Assembly (NCBI GenBank): GCA_003697015.1 | Contig: RFGL01000332.1 | Coordinates: 1 to 39,203, forward strand | Reading direction: 5' to 3' | DNA: 39,203 bases | Source: Acidobacteriota bacterium | GTDB lineage: Bacteria; Acidobacteriota; Thermoanaerobaculia; Multivoradales; J023 | Part shown: piece after piece, positions 7,759 to 18,353 of the stretch | Layout: each line of letters begins with the position of its first letter | How positions within the stretch are numbered: position 1 is the stretch's first letter | Notes under the pieces: generated by a model | Told to the model about the DNA's origin: nothing | Databases searched by the model: none | The model's input: only the letters and a program-made list of their open reading frames with translations | Made by a program: the position numbers and the translations under genes

Positions 7759-9006
7759 CTACGCCGCGGACGCCCGCTCCAGGGCCTGCTCGACGTCCGC
7801 TTCCAGGTCTTCGTAACACTCCAGACCGACCGACAGGCGGATCAGGCTGTCGCTGATGCCCAACTCCCGGCGCATCGCCGCCGGCACCGAGGCATGGGTC
7901 ATGCTCGCCGGCAAGCAGGCGAGGCTCTCGACGCCGCCCAGGCTCTCCGCCAGGGTGAAGACCTCCAGCGCTTCGAGAAAGCGCCGCGCCGCCTCCCTCG
8001 AGCCGAGATCGAAGGAAATCATGGCGCCGAAGGCGCCGCCCGCCTGCCGGCGCTGGATCGCGTGGCCGGGGTGGCCGTCGAGGCCGGGGTAGAGCAGGCG
8101 GTCGATCGACGATCCCTCTTCCATCCGGCGCGCCAGGTAGGCGGCGAGCCGCTGGCCGTTGTCCTCGTGTTGCTCCATGCGCACCGCCAGGGTGCGCAGG
8201 CCGCGGAGCACCAGGAAGCATTCGAAGGGGGCCAGGACGCCGCCGGCCGACTTCTGCATGAAGGCGAGGTGGGCGGCGAGATCGCCGTCGTAGAGCCCGG
8301 GCAAGGCGGCGAGGATCGCCGGATCGATCGACCCGGCGGTGATCGCCACGCCGCCGAGGGAGTCGCTGTGGCCGTTGAGGAACTTGGTCGTCGAATGCAC
8401 TACCGCGTCGGCCCCGAGCTCGAGGGGACGCTGGAAGTAGGGGGTCATGAAGGTGTTGTCGACCACCAGGAGGGCGCGCGCGCGGTGGGCGATCTCGGCG
8501 ACGGCGGCGAGGTCGGTGATCTCCATCAGCGGGTTCGACGGGGTCTCGACGTAGACCATGCGCACCCGCTCGCCCGCCGCCACCGCCGCCTCGACCTCCT
8601 CGACGCGGCTGGTGTCGACCCAGCGGATGCCGACGCCGAAGCGCCGCAGCACCTGGTTGAAGTAGCGGTTGGTGCCGCCGTAGACGTCGCGCGACACGAC
8701 CACTTCTTCGCCCGGGCTGAGCACCGACAAGAGCGCCTGGATGGCCGCCATGCCGGAAGCGAAGGCGTGGCCGGAGCGCCCCCCCTCGAGCCCCGCCACG
8801 TTGCGCTCCAGCGCGGCGCGGGTCGGGTTCTGGACCCGAGCGTACTCGTAGGGTGGATCGTCGACCAGGCCGGGCTGCTCGTAGGTCGAGGTCTGGTAGA
8901 TCGGGACGGTGATGGCGCGGGTGGCGTCCTCGGGGCGGTCAGCGGGGTCGTGCCCGAGGTGGATGGCGCGGGTGGCGAAGCCACAACGTCGTGGATCGAG
9001 CTTCAA
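7759..9006 (-). CDS. PLP-dependent cystathionine gamma-lyase / gamma-synthase family enzyme
   Basis: Cys/Met metabolism PLP enzyme of 415 residues. The PLP lysine is in HSTTKFLNGHSD (Lys208), with the cofactor aspartate in VVDNTF (about 182-186). The substrate and phosphate loops YARVQNPTRAALE and FASGMAAIQALLS are present, and the C-terminal IRLSVGLECYEDLEADV is typical. The family includes cystathionine gamma-lyase (makes cysteine), gamma-synthase (makes cystathionine) and methionine gamma-lyase, which sequence alone separates poorly. The next gene downstream of the promoter side is a cystathionine beta-synthase type enzyme 18 bases away, so a gamma-lyase in a homocysteine-to-cysteine (reverse transsulfuration) pair is the best reading. 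Confidence 0.88.
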   Translation of the reverse strand: MKLDPRRCGFATRAIHLGHDPADRPEDATRAITVPIYQTSTYEQPGLVDDPPYEYARVQNPTRAALERNVAGLEGGRSGHAFASGMAAIQALLSVLSPGEEVVVSRDVYGGTNRYFNQVLRRFGVGIRWVDTSRVEEVEAAVAAGERVRMVYVETPSNPLMEITDLAAVAEIAHRARALLVVDNTFMTPYFQRPLELGADAVVHSTTKFLNGHSDSLGGVAITAGSIDPAILAALPGLYDGDLAAHLAFMQKSAGGVLAPFECFLVLRGLRTLAVRMEQHEDNGQRLAAYLARRMEEGSSIDRLLYPGLDGHPGHAIQRRQAGGAFGAMISFDLGSREAARRFLEALEVFTLAESLGGVESLACLPASMTHASVPAAMRRELGISDSLIRLSVGLECYEDLEADVEQALERASAA

Positions 9007-9024
9007 TGAAGGCGTCCTCTCGGC

Positions 9025-10002
9025 TCAGGGATCGGGATCGAGGTAACCGGTCGAAACGTAGCGCTCGGCGCTGTCGGGAAAGACCGTCACCACCCGTTTG
9101 CCCGGTCCCAGGCGGCGGGCGATCTGCAAGGCGGCGTTGGCGTTGGCGCCGGCCGAGCCGCCGATCAGCAGCCCCTCGGATCGCGCCACCAGGCGGGCGG
9201 TGGCGAAGGAGTCGTCGTCGTGCACCATGATCACCTCGTCGATCAGCTCCCGGGCCAGGACCGGCGGGATGAAGCTGACGCCGATGCCCTCCACCTTGTG
9301 GCGCCCGGGCTCGCCTCCCTGCAGGATCGAGCCGTTGGGCTCCACCGCCACCCGCAGGCAGCTCGGGGCGCGCTCGCTGAGAAAGCGGGCGATGCCGGAG
9401 AAGGTGCCGCCGGTGCCGACGCCGACCACCATGGCATCGATACGGCCCTCCATCTGACGCCAGATCTCCGGCGCCGTGGTTCGGTAGTGGATCTCCGGGT
9501 TGCCCGGGTTCTCGAATTGCTGCGGCACGTAGGCGCCGGGAATGCCGTCGGCGATCTCGCGAGCCTTCTTGATCGCCCCCTTCATGCCGTCCTCTTCCGG
9601 CGTCAGCACCACCGTGCCGCCGAGCGCCGCCATCAGCTTGCGCTTCTCGAGGGAGAAATTCTCCGGCACGCAGAGGATCACGCGATAGCCGAGCTGGACG
9701 CCGACCAGCGCCAGGCCGATGCCGGTGTTGCCGGCGGTGGGCTCGACCAGGGTGCCGCCGGGCTTCAGGTGGCCGTGCGCCTCGGCCCAGCGGATGAGCC
9801 CGATGCCCAGCCGATCTTTGACCGAGCCTCCGGGATTGAGCAGCTCGAGCTTGGCGAAGAGCGCCGCCCGCGGCGGCTCGGGTGCGAAACGGGTGAGCTC
9901 GATCAGCGGCGTGTTGCCGATCAGCTCGGCGGTGCTCTTGACCGCCCGCGGCGGGGCGGCGGCTGGACTGTCTTTCTCGGTGAGCATGGGGTTGGCGAGC
10001 AT
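9025..10002 (-). CDS. Cystathionine beta-synthase / cysteine synthase family enzyme
   Basis: Fold-type II PLP enzyme. It has the PLP lysine in LNPGGSVKDRLGI, the substrate loop EPTAGNTGIGLA, the phosphate-cup GVGTGGTFSGIARFL and the C-terminal LIGGSAGANANAAL. There is no haem-binding N-terminus and no Bateman (CBS) regulatory domain, as in short bacterial enzymes. PTAGNTG and GLLIGGSAG resemble bacterial cystathionine beta-synthases more than CysK, and the neighbouring gamma-lyase type gene supports that. O-acetylserine sulfhydrylase remains possible. The ORF track start at 10017 is TTG; I prefer the ATG at 10002 (another lies at 9987), though none has a clear ribosome-binding site. Confidence 0.87.
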   Translation of the reverse strand: MLANPMLTEKDSPAAAPPRAVKSTAELIGNTPLIELTRFAPEPPRAALFAKLELLNPGGSVKDRLGIGLIRWAEAHGHLKPGGTLVEPTAGNTGIGLALVGVQLGYRVILCVPENFSLEKRKLMAALGGTVVLTPEEDGMKGAIKKAREIADGIPGAYVPQQFENPGNPEIHYRTTAPEIWRQMEGRIDAMVVGVGTGGTFSGIARFLSERAPSCLRVAVEPNGSILQGGEPGRHKVEGIGVSFIPPVLARELIDEVIMVHDDDSFATARLVARSEGLLIGGSAGANANAALQIARRLGPGKRVVTVFPDSAERYVSTGYLDPDP

Positions 10003-10101
10003 ATCAGCGCGGGTCAAAACACGGGCGGCCGATAATCGCCCGCAACGGGCGCGCCGTCAAGCCCATCACCCCACCATGACGCCTGTGTGGCGGCGCCGTG
10101 G

Positions 10102-10353
10102 TCAGGACGTGGCGCTCGGCGAGCAGCAGGCCGGCGCCGGCGGGCTCAGCCCGGCGGCGGGCGGTGGCGACGGGTGGGGGGCGGTGCAGACCCGGATCAG
10201 GCCGGCGGTGAGGGCGAGCAGGAGAAGCAGGCGCCAGAGGCCGCGGGCGCCGCGCCAGGAATCGGGCAGGAGCGGCGGCAGCTCGCCGGCGGGGGCGGGC
10301 TGCGTCGCCGGCGCCGCCGCCTCTTCCCGCGCCTGATCCGGAGTCTCGTTCAT
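10102..10353 (-). CDS. Hypothetical small single-pass membrane protein
   Basis: Possible gene of 83 residues starting at the ATG at 10353 (MNETPDQAREEAAAP). An acidic, Ala/Pro-rich head is followed by one hydrophobic helix (LWRLLLLLALTAGLIRVC, about residues 39-56) and a Pro/Ala-rich tail. There is a weak GGCAGGG before the ATG. I do not recognise a family. It could be a chance ORF, since the base composition favours open frames. Confidence 0.35.
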   Translation of the reverse strand: MNETPDQAREEAAAPATQPAPAGELPPLLPDSWRGARGLWRLLLLLALTAGLIRVCTAPHPSPPPAAGLSPPAPACCSPSATS

Positions 10354-10665
10354 CCCTGCCGCCTTTTCCGTCCGCCGGCAGCGTAGCATCCGCCGAGCCG
10401 TGACGGCGGCCCCGGCGCATAAAAAGCGACGCCGGGTTGCCGGCGCCGTTTCGGGGGAGAGGGGATGGAGGCGGCGGAGTCGGAGGACCTCCGAGCCGGT
10501 GCGGGAGGTAGATGCGATGCTTCCGGCTCAGGTCCCTGCTGCTCCGTCGGATGATCAGCTTACGGCCGCCGTCCCAATGGCTGCGACCTCCATCGGGGCG
10601 GGACGCCACACGCCGGCGCACGGGATCGGCCCCACCCCGAGGGGTGGGGCGAGCAGCCGATCCGG
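10354..10665. other. Intergenic stretch without a supported gene
   Basis: About 310 bases between the small membrane ORF and the end of the three-part fusion gene. The 221-codon ORF crossing it (10004-10669) has an arginine/proline-rich composition and no recognisable domain, so I treat it as a shadow. I looked for SRP RNA, TPP riboswitch and 6S RNA hallmarks on both strands and found only weak partial resemblance. The one clear structure is the hairpin at 10629-10650. Confidence 0.5.
10629..10650 (-). terminator. Strong GC hairpin, probable end of the fusion-gene transcript
   Basis: GCCCCACCCC and GGGGTGGGGC form a perfect inverted repeat separated by GA (in practice a 9-bp stem with a CGAG loop). 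It starts 16 bases past the stop of the large minus-strand gene. No T-run follows on either strand, so termination would not be of the classic intrinsic type; it may instead protect the 3' end. Confidence 0.5.
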
Positions 10666-13600
10666 TCACGACGCGGGCTGCTCGTTGAGCGACCAGTCAT
10701 AGGGCAAGTAGTCGAGCTCATAGCGCCCCGCCTCCAGGTAGGCGCGGTCCTCCTCCCCGAGGTAGTGGCTGACGAAGTTGAGCACCGCCCGCTCGCGCTC
10801 GCCGTGGCCGGCGAAGCTGTCGGCGCGATCGGGCCCCGGGGCGAAGCGGGGGACGAAGTCCTCGCCGTACCAGTCGAAGATCTTCGACAGGTAGACCTTG
10901 GCCGCCTGGCGATCGATGCGCAGTCCGCTTTCCGGCCGTGCCAGCCAGCGACGCACCTGATCGTCGAGCTGCCGGTCGAGGCGCTCGGCGACGAAGGGTT
11001 CGCCGCGCAGGGGCGGGCAGCTCATCGCCGCGCACACCAGCGCGGCGTGGATGCGCGGCTCGTCGTAATCGACGCGCAGGATCTTGTGCTCGATGTCGTT
11101 GAGCGTCAGCGCCTCCCCCATCACCGTATAGGGCGTGTCCCAGACGTTGGGGATCCAGCGGATGCCGCGCGGGTGAGCGAGGGTCAGGGCGGCGTTCCTG
11201 AGGCCGCGCTCGAGCGGGTAGTGGTCGACGATGGCGTAGAGGGTGAGGGCGTTGTAGGCGTTGATCCAGAAGGCGATCCGGGCGTCGTCGTCCCAGGCCT
11301 CGAAGGTCGTGCGGTCGAGGGCGGCGACGGCGGAGCGGAAGGCATCGAGGTCGCCCGGTTCCGCCTTGAGGCCGGCGTAGTCGACCAGGCCGCGCTCGTC
11401 GACCCGCTCGAGAACCCGGGCGTAGGCGGCGTAGGAGAAGGCGCTCGTTTCGGCGCTCGTCGCCGTCGCCGCAGGATCCGCCGCCGTCGCCGTCGCCGCC
11501 GGGGCACCGTCGGATACCGCGGCGACGCCGGCGCCGACCGCCGCCAGCAGCAGCACCGCAAGGGTGGCGACCGCCGCCTTGGCCAGCGCCGGCATGGGCT
11601 CGCCGCGCCGCCAGCCGTGGAAGCGCTCAAGCCAGCGCAGCAGGCGCTCCGGTGCGTGCGCCTTGCGCCAGTTGCCGGCGGCGTACTTGTTGGCCTCCGC
11701 CAGGGTCGGGTAGGGGTGCACGGTGCCGAGGATCTTGTTGAGGCCGACGCCGTGCTTCATCGCCAGAACGTACTCCGCCAGCAGGTCGCCGGCGTGGGGG
11801 CCGACGATGGTCGCGCCGAGAATGCGATCCTTGCCCGGCACGGTCAGCACCTTGACCATGCCGTAGGCCTCGCCGTCGGCGATCGCCCGATCGAGGTCGT
11901 CGATGCCGTAGGTGGTGACCTCGTACGGGACGCCCTGCTCGCGGGCTTCGAGCTCGTTGAGGCCGACCTTGGCGACCTCGGGATCGGTAAAGGTGGTCCA
12001 GGGGATCACCCGGTAGTCGGCGCGGAAGGTCTTGAGCGGGCTGAAGAGGGCGTTGACGGCGGCGTACCACGCCTGATGGGCGGCGGTGTGGGTGAACTGG
12101 TAGGGCCCGGCGACGTCGCCGCAGACGTAGACGTTGGGGAAGTTGGTGCGCATGAAGTCGTCGTGGCGGACGGTGCGGTCGACCTCCACCCCGAGCTCCT
12201 CGAGCCCGAAGCCGCGGGTGCGTGCCCGGCGCCCGAGGGCGACCAGCACGCGGTCGAAGTCGACCCGCACCTCCCCGCCGTCGGCGGTCTCGCACAGCAC
12301 GTAGGCCTGGCCGTCGTCGTCCTTGCCGAAGCTCTTCGCTTTGTGGCCGGTGAGCACCCGCACGCCCTCCTCCTCGAAGCGCTTCAGCACCAGGGCGGAG
12401 ACGTCCGGGTCCTCGCGGCTCAGGATGCGCGGCAGCATTTCGATCTGGGTCACCTGCGAGCCCAGGCGGGCGAAGGCCTGAGCCATCTCCGAGCCGATCG
12501 GCCCGCCCCCCAGCACCACCAGCCGCTCCGGCCGCTCCTTGAGCTGCCAGAGGTTGTCGCTGGTCAGGGGGTCGACCTGATCGAGGCCGGGGATCGGCGG
12601 CACCAGCGGCGTGGCGCCGGTGGCGATGATGACGTTGCGGGTGGTGAGCAGGCGGTCGCCGACCCGCACCGTCCAGGGGGATTCGATGCGTGCCTCCCCC
12701 TGGATGCAGTCGACCCCCAGGCTCTGGTAGCGCTCGACCGAGTCGTGGGGCTCGACGGTCTCGATCACCCGGTGGACGCGCTGCATCACCTCGCCGAAGT
12801 CGTAGTCGACCGTGGCGCTGCGAAAGCCCCAGTCCTCGGCCCGCCTGGCGTAGTGCAGCATCTTGGCCGAGCGGATCAGGGCCTTCGACGGTACGCAGCC
12901 GGTGTTGAGGCAGTCGCCGCCCATCTTGTGCTTCTCGATCAGCGCCACCTTGGCCTTGACCGCGGCGGCGACGTAGGAGGCCACCAGGCCGGCGGAGCCG
13001 GCGCCGATCACCACCACGTTGTAGTCGAAGCTGCGCGGCCGCCGATGGCCGCGGTAGACCCGCCGCGCCTTGATCAGGGCGACGATCCGGCGGGCGATCA
13101 GCGGAAAGAGGCCGAGCAGGGCGAAGGCGCCGAGGAGGCCGGGGGAGAGCAGGCCCGAAGGGGAGTCGATCTGCGCCAGCTGGGTGCCGGCGTTGACGTA
13201 GACCGCGGTGCCCGGCAGCATGCCGAGCTGGCTGACCCAGTAGAAGGTGCGCGCCGGCATGCGGGTCAGGCCCATGCCGAGGTTGATCAGGAAGAAGGGG
13301 AAGATCGGGATCAGGCGCAGGGTGAAGAGGTAGAAAGCCCCTTCCCGCTCGATGCCCTCGTTGAGCCGCCGGAGCTTGGCGCCGTAGCGCCGTTGCACCT
13401 CGTCGCCGAAGACATAGCGCGCCACCAGCATGGCCAGGGTGGCGCCGATCGAGCTGGCGAAGGAGACGACGACGGTCCCCACCCCCAGGCCGAAGAGCAG
13501 GCCCGCAGCCAAGGTCATGATCGTCGCTCCCGGCAAGGAGAGCGCCGCCATCAGCACGTAGGCGACGAAGAAACCGGCGATCCACAGCACCGGCCGCGCC

Positions 13601-13743
13601 GCGGTGGCGGCCTGCAGCTCGGCCTGACGGGCCTTGAGATTGGCGAAAGTCAGCTGCTCGTGCCACCCCTGCTGGAAGAAGACGGCGGCGAGCGCGGCCA
13701 CCAGCAGGAGAATGGCGAGCTTCTTGAGGCTTGCGGTGTTGAT
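10666..13743 (-). CDS. Three-part fusion: TVP38/TMEM64 membrane domain, mercuric-reductase-like flavoprotein, DUF547 domain
   Basis: About 1025 residues if translation starts at 13743. Part 1 (~1-230) is a TVP38/TMEM64 (SNARE-associated, DedA-like) membrane domain with FVAYVLMAALSLPGATIM and FFLINLGMGLTRMPARTFY. Part 2 (~240-720) is a class I pyridine-nucleotide disulfide oxidoreductase. It has the FAD motif VVVIGAGSAGLVASYVAA, the redox pair GGDCLNTGCVPSK, the NAD(P) motif VVLGGGPIGSEMAQAF and the interface box TVHPYPTLAEANKY. A transmembrane helix and Ala/Thr linker lead to a DUF547 domain (~800-1010) with VCAAMSCPPLRGEPF and VYLSKIFDWYGEDF. TVP38-oxidoreductase fusions are known in bacteria; adding DUF547 in the same chain is less usual. 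There is no ATG near the first hydrophobic segment. A Shine-Dalgarno AAAGGGGA lies 7 bases before an ATC at 13743; the nearest ordinary alternative is TTG at 13815. The ATG at 13995 would overlap ridA. Substrate unknown. Confidence 0.85.
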   Translation of the reverse strand: MNTASLKKLAILLLVAALAAVFFQQGWHEQLTFANLKARQAELQAATAARPVLWIAGFFVAYVLMAALSLPGATIMTLAAGLLFGLGVGTVVVSFASSIGATLAMLVARYVFGDEVQRRYGAKLRRLNEGIEREGAFYLFTLRLIPIFPFFLINLGMGLTRMPARTFYWVSQLGMLPGTAVYVNAGTQLAQIDSPSGLLSPGLLGAFALLGLFPLIARRIVALIKARRVYRGHRRPRSFDYNVVVIGAGSAGLVASYVAAAVKAKVALIEKHKMGGDCLNTGCVPSKALIRSAKMLHYARRAEDWGFRSATVDYDFGEVMQRVHRVIETVEPHDSVERYQSLGVDCIQGEARIESPWTVRVGDRLLTTRNVIIATGATPLVPPIPGLDQVDPLTSDNLWQLKERPERLVVLGGGPIGSEMAQAFARLGSQVTQIEMLPRILSREDPDVSALVLKRFEEEGVRVLTGHKAKSFGKDDDGQAYVLCETADGGEVRVDFDRVLVALGRRARTRGFGLEELGVEVDRTVRHDDFMRTNFPNVYVCGDVAGPYQFTHTAAHQAWYAAVNALFSPLKTFRADYRVIPWTTFTDPEVAKVGLNELEAREQGVPYEVTTYGIDDLDRAIADGEAYGMVKVLTVPGKDRILGATIVGPHAGDLLAEYVLAMKHGVGLNKILGTVHPYPTLAEANKYAAGNWRKAHAPERLLRWLERFHGWRRGEPMPALAKAAVATLAVLLLAAVGAGVAAVSDGAPAATATAADPAATATSAETSAFSYAAYARVLERVDERGLVDYAGLKAEPGDLDAFRSAVAALDRTTFEAWDDDARIAFWINAYNALTLYAIVDHYPLERGLRNAALTLAHPRGIRWIPNVWDTPYTVMGEALTLNDIEHKILRVDYDEPRIHAALVCAAMSCPPLRGEPFVAERLDRQLDDQVRRWLARPESGLRIDRQAAKVYLSKIFDWYGEDFVPRFAPGPDRADSFAGHGERERAVLNFVSHYLGEEDRAYLEAGRYELDYLPYDWSLNEQPAS

Positions 13744-13941
13744 GGCGAGTCCCCTTTGTCGGCAGTTAGGGTTGTCGATGCCGTCTCGTCCCGGCGTCTG
13801 CGCCGGCCGGGTCAACGGCCGCTGGTGAGATGCGCCCCGACCTCCGATCGTTTCACGCGGTACGGTGCTGGGAGCTACCGGAGGTCGCGTGCTGCCAGAG
13901 CTACGGCCGGCGAACCGGCGCGGATTGAGCGCGCCGGCGCA

Positions 13942-13947
13942 TAGAAT
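13942..13947 (+). promoter_or_regulatory. Candidate -10 element for ridA (near-leaderless transcript)
   Basis: TAGAAT lies 7 bases before the ATG at 13955, with no Shine-Dalgarno between. If it is used, transcription would start at or within a base or two of the ATG. No good -35 is visible. Confidence 0.4.
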
Positions 13948-13954
13948 CGGCGGC

Positions 13955-14360
13955 ATGATGCAGAACCGGAAGAGGATCACGGTCTCGACCGGCACGCCGT
14001 GGGAAGAACGGGTGGGCTACTCGCGCGCGGTGCGGGTCGGCGACCGCATCTTCGTCACCGGCACCGTCGCCGTCGGCGCCGACGGCCGGCCCCACCCCGG
14101 CGACGCCTACGCCCAGGCCAGGCGTGCGCTCGAGATCATCGGCGACGCCCTGGCCCAGGCCGGTGCCAGCCTCGCCGACGTGGTGCGCACCCGCATCTAC
14201 GTCACCGACGTGGAGCGCGACTGGCAGGGTGTCGGCCGCGCCCACGCCGAGGTCTTCGGCGACGTCCGCCCGGCCACCACCATGGTCGAGGTCAGCAAGC
14301 TGATCGCCCCCGAATACGTGGTCGAGATCGAGGTCGACGCCATCGCCGGCTCGGGGCCTC

Positions 14361-14374
<14 letters not shown>
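13955..14374 (+). CDS. RidA family (YjgF/YER057c/UK114) protein
   Basis: RidA-superfamily trimeric protein. Characterised RidA members hydrolyse reactive enamine/imine intermediates released by PLP enzymes. Family segments are YSRAVRVGDRIFVTGTVAVG, ALEIIGDALAQAGASLADVVRTRIYVTDVERDW (with the arginine usually needed for imine hydrolysis in VRTRIYV) and the C-terminal VEVSKLIAPEYVVEIEVDAIA. With the ATG at 13955 the protein has 139 residues; the ORF track start at 13865 adds 30 residues without family similarity. The gene is divergent from the fusion gene, and its last 14 bases overlap the end of the convergent pseudokinase gene. Confidence 0.9.
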
Positions 14375-16316
<1,942 letters not shown>

Positions 16317-16712
16317 GACGACTCCGTCCGTGATCCGCCGGCTGACCCGAGGTCTCATCCCGCTAGCAGCCCCCCTCGTCATGTGCCGGAAGCCCCGATC
16401 TTACTATGCCAGCCGCCCACAGCCTAGCAGTCCGTGATGGAGCTCCCGCCGCCGCGGGTGAGCGAGCCCCCAGACGGCCGAATCGCCGGTGGACGCGCCC
16501 GGCGACTCCCGAATCGCCGGTCGTCTTCGACCCGGAACCAGCGCCGGCGATTCCGCGCCCCCGCACCGCCAAACGTCGGCTTCCACGATCGACAGGAGGG
16601 TCACTCCAAACCTTCGACCGCGACGTCGGCCAGTCTGGCCCGCGGCTCTACGGCAGCCGATTCTCGCTCGAATCTGGGGCTCGGCCCTCTCTCCGGCCGT
16701 TCGGCATCGGCG
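16317..16712. other. Intergenic stretch with a short repeated motif
   Basis: About 400 bases between the pseudokinase gene and the mltG stop, with no ORF I can support. CGAATCGCCGGT occurs at 16479-16490 and 16510-16521, 31 bases apart, and a near-complementary GCCGGCGATTCCG lies at 16543-16555. On the minus strand TAAGAT (16403-16398) is a weak -10 candidate for the pseudokinase gene. Confidence 0.5.
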
Positions 16713-17768
16713 TCAGCCGCCATCGCGTTCCCGCGCCCAGCGCTCGCGCCAGTAGCGACGCTGCCAATGCTCGACGTTGCGATTGTGCTCGCTCAGGGTG
16801 CGGGCGAAGACGTGGCTGCCGTCGTTGCGGCTGACGAAGTAGAAGTAGGGCACCGCCGCCGGCGCCGCTGCGGCGCGCAGGCTGGCGAGGCCGGGGGAGC
16901 AGATCGGCCCGGGGGGCAGGCCGGCGTAGACGTAGGTGTTGTAGGGCGAGTCGTAGCGCAGGTCGGCGCGGCGCAGGTTGCCGTCCCAGTCGCCGCGCTG
17001 CTTGATGGCGTAGATCACCGTCGGGTCGGCGTCGAGCCGCATGCCGCGGCGCAGGCGGTTGGCGAAGACGCCGGCGATGGCCGGTCGCTCGTCGTCGAGC
17101 AGGGCTTCTTTCTCGACGATGCTGGCGAGGGTGACGACGGCGCGCACGCCGCCGCCGAGTGCGGGGTCGCGGTCCGCCGCCAGCAGCGGCGCCACCTGCT
17201 CGGCGTAGCGGCGGCGGAAGGTGGCGACCAGGGTGTCGACGATGGTCCGGGCGCTGGTGCCGCGGGCGAAGTGGTAGGTGTCGGGGAAGAGGTAGCCCTC
17301 GAGGTCCGTCGCCGCCGGATCGAGGTCGGCGATGCGCGACGGGTCCTCCATCTCCCGTCGCAGGGCGCCGGCGTCGCTGAAGCCGGCGGCCTCGATGGCG
17401 GCGGCGACCTCGCTCAAGGTCAGGCCCTCGATCAGGGTCAAGGGGTAGGCGACGACGGCACCGCGGATCAGCTTGGCGAGCACCTCGGGGGTCGACAGGG
17501 GGGCGTCGAAGCGGTACTCGCCGGCCTTGATCGGCGGGTCGCCGAGGACGTAGACCAGATAGAGGCGGGCGAGGCGGGCGTCGGCCAGCACGCCGGCCGC
17601 CGCCAGCTCCTCGAGCACCGCCCGCGCCGCCTGGCCCGGCCGCACCTCGAAGCCGAGCTCGCCGTCGTACCCCCGGTAGGGCTGGTGGATCGCCCACCAG
17701 CTCCAGCCGGCGGCGGTGATCCCCGCCACCGCCAGGAGCGCCGCCGCGCGCAGCAGCCGGCGCCTCAT
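16713..17768 (-). CDS. mltG: Endolytic murein transglycosylase MltG (YceG-like)
   Basis: MltG cleaves nascent glycan strands at the inner membrane and is thought to set glycan length. There is one N-terminal signal-anchor (LLRAAALLAVAGITAAGWSWWAI). The YceG/MltG domain contains EGYLFPDTYHFARG, the catalytic glutamate segment TLASIVEKEALL (Glu219 by comparison with E. coli), VFANRLRRGMRLDADPTVIYAI and the substrate loop SPYNTYVYAGLPPGPICSPG. Length is 351 residues, normal for the family. Its ATG overlaps the TGA of ruvX (ATGA), a pairing of these two genes found in many bacteria. Confidence 0.94.
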   Translation of the reverse strand: MRRRLLRAAALLAVAGITAAGWSWWAIHQPYRGYDGELGFEVRPGQAARAVLEELAAAGVLADARLARLYLVYVLGDPPIKAGEYRFDAPLSTPEVLAKLIRGAVVAYPLTLIEGLTLSEVAAAIEAAGFSDAGALRREMEDPSRIADLDPAATDLEGYLFPDTYHFARGTSARTIVDTLVATFRRRYAEQVAPLLAADRDPALGGGVRAVVTLASIVEKEALLDDERPAIAGVFANRLRRGMRLDADPTVIYAIKQRGDWDGNLRRADLRYDSPYNTYVYAGLPPGPICSPGLASLRAAAAPAAVPYFYFVSRNDGSHVFARTLSEHNRNVEHWQRRYWRERWARERDGG

Positions 17769-18238
17769 CGCTCCACCCCCGCCGCCGGCGCTGCCTCGAG
17801 CGGCCGGCCGCCGCCGTCGAGGGCCTCCTGGAGCAGGATCTGGGCCGCCACCATGTCGCGGCGCTCCTCGGCGCTGCGCCGGTCGGCGCCGATGCGGGCC
17901 AGGCGGCGCCGCGCCTCGTCGGTGGTCAGCGCCTCGTCCACCAGGCGCAGGGGCAGGCCGGTGGCCCGCATCAGCTTGCGGCCGAAGCGGCGCACCCGCT
18001 CGCGCGACGAGCTCGGCTCACCGCTCGGCCGGTGGGGATCGCCGAGCACCAGCAGGCCGACGTCCTCGCGGCGGGCGATGGCCGCGATCCGGTAGACCGC
18101 CCGGCGATCGCTCCGGCGCTCGACGACCTCGAGCGGCAGGGCGTAGCGGCCGGCTGGATCCGACAGCGCGAGGCCGATGCGGCGCTCGCCGAAATCGATC
18201 CCCAGGGCGCGGGTCGCAGGCGGTTTCGGCTTGTTCAT
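17765..18238 (-). CDS. ruvX: Putative pre-16S rRNA nuclease / Holliday junction resolvase-like YqgF (RuvX)
   Basis: YqgF/RuvX family RNase H-fold protein, implicated in 16S rRNA 5'-end maturation and named a Holliday junction resolvase homologue. Conserved segments are [18 protein letters not shown] (first catalytic aspartate), [21 protein letters not shown] and [15 protein letters not shown], followed by [13 protein letters not shown] with another conserved aspartate. The ORF track start at 18466 is too long and would run through the divergent thiolase promoter; the ATG at 18238 ([15 protein letters not shown]) gives 157 residues, close to the usual 140-150. Confidence 0.92.
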   Translation of the reverse strand: MNKPKPPATRALGIDFGERRIGLALSDPAGRYALPLEVVERRSDRRAVYRIAAIARREDVGLLVLGDPHRPSGEPSSSRERVRRFGRKLMRATGLPLRLVDEALTTDEARRRLARIGADRRSAEERRDMVAAQILLQEALDGGGRPLEAAPAAGVER

Positions 18239-18353
18239 GGGCAGGCGTCCGGCGGTGGGCGGGAGGCGCGCGGCTGTGGTACGATCGCCGCCGCAACCCA
18301 GCGTCCCGGCGCGCGTCGTGCCGGGCTCAGCAGGCACATCGTCGGGAGCTATT

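Noticed and set aside
10400-10620. Structured RNA (SRP RNA, TPP riboswitch or 6S) in the gap before the fusion gene
   Set aside because: Only fragments such as GACCTGAGCCGG resemble conserved loops; the required partner segments are missing on both strands.
13850-13863. GTTTCACGCGGTAC as a third parS site
   Set aside because: It shares the GTTTCACG half with parS, but the other half (CGGTAC against TGAAAC) does not match, and it is far from parAB.
10765-13944. 1059-codon plus-strand ORF
   Set aside because: It is the antisense shadow of the TVP38-oxidoreductase-DUF547 gene; its protein is a Gly/Val/Asp/Arg/His-rich string with no domain, a usual artefact at this GC content.
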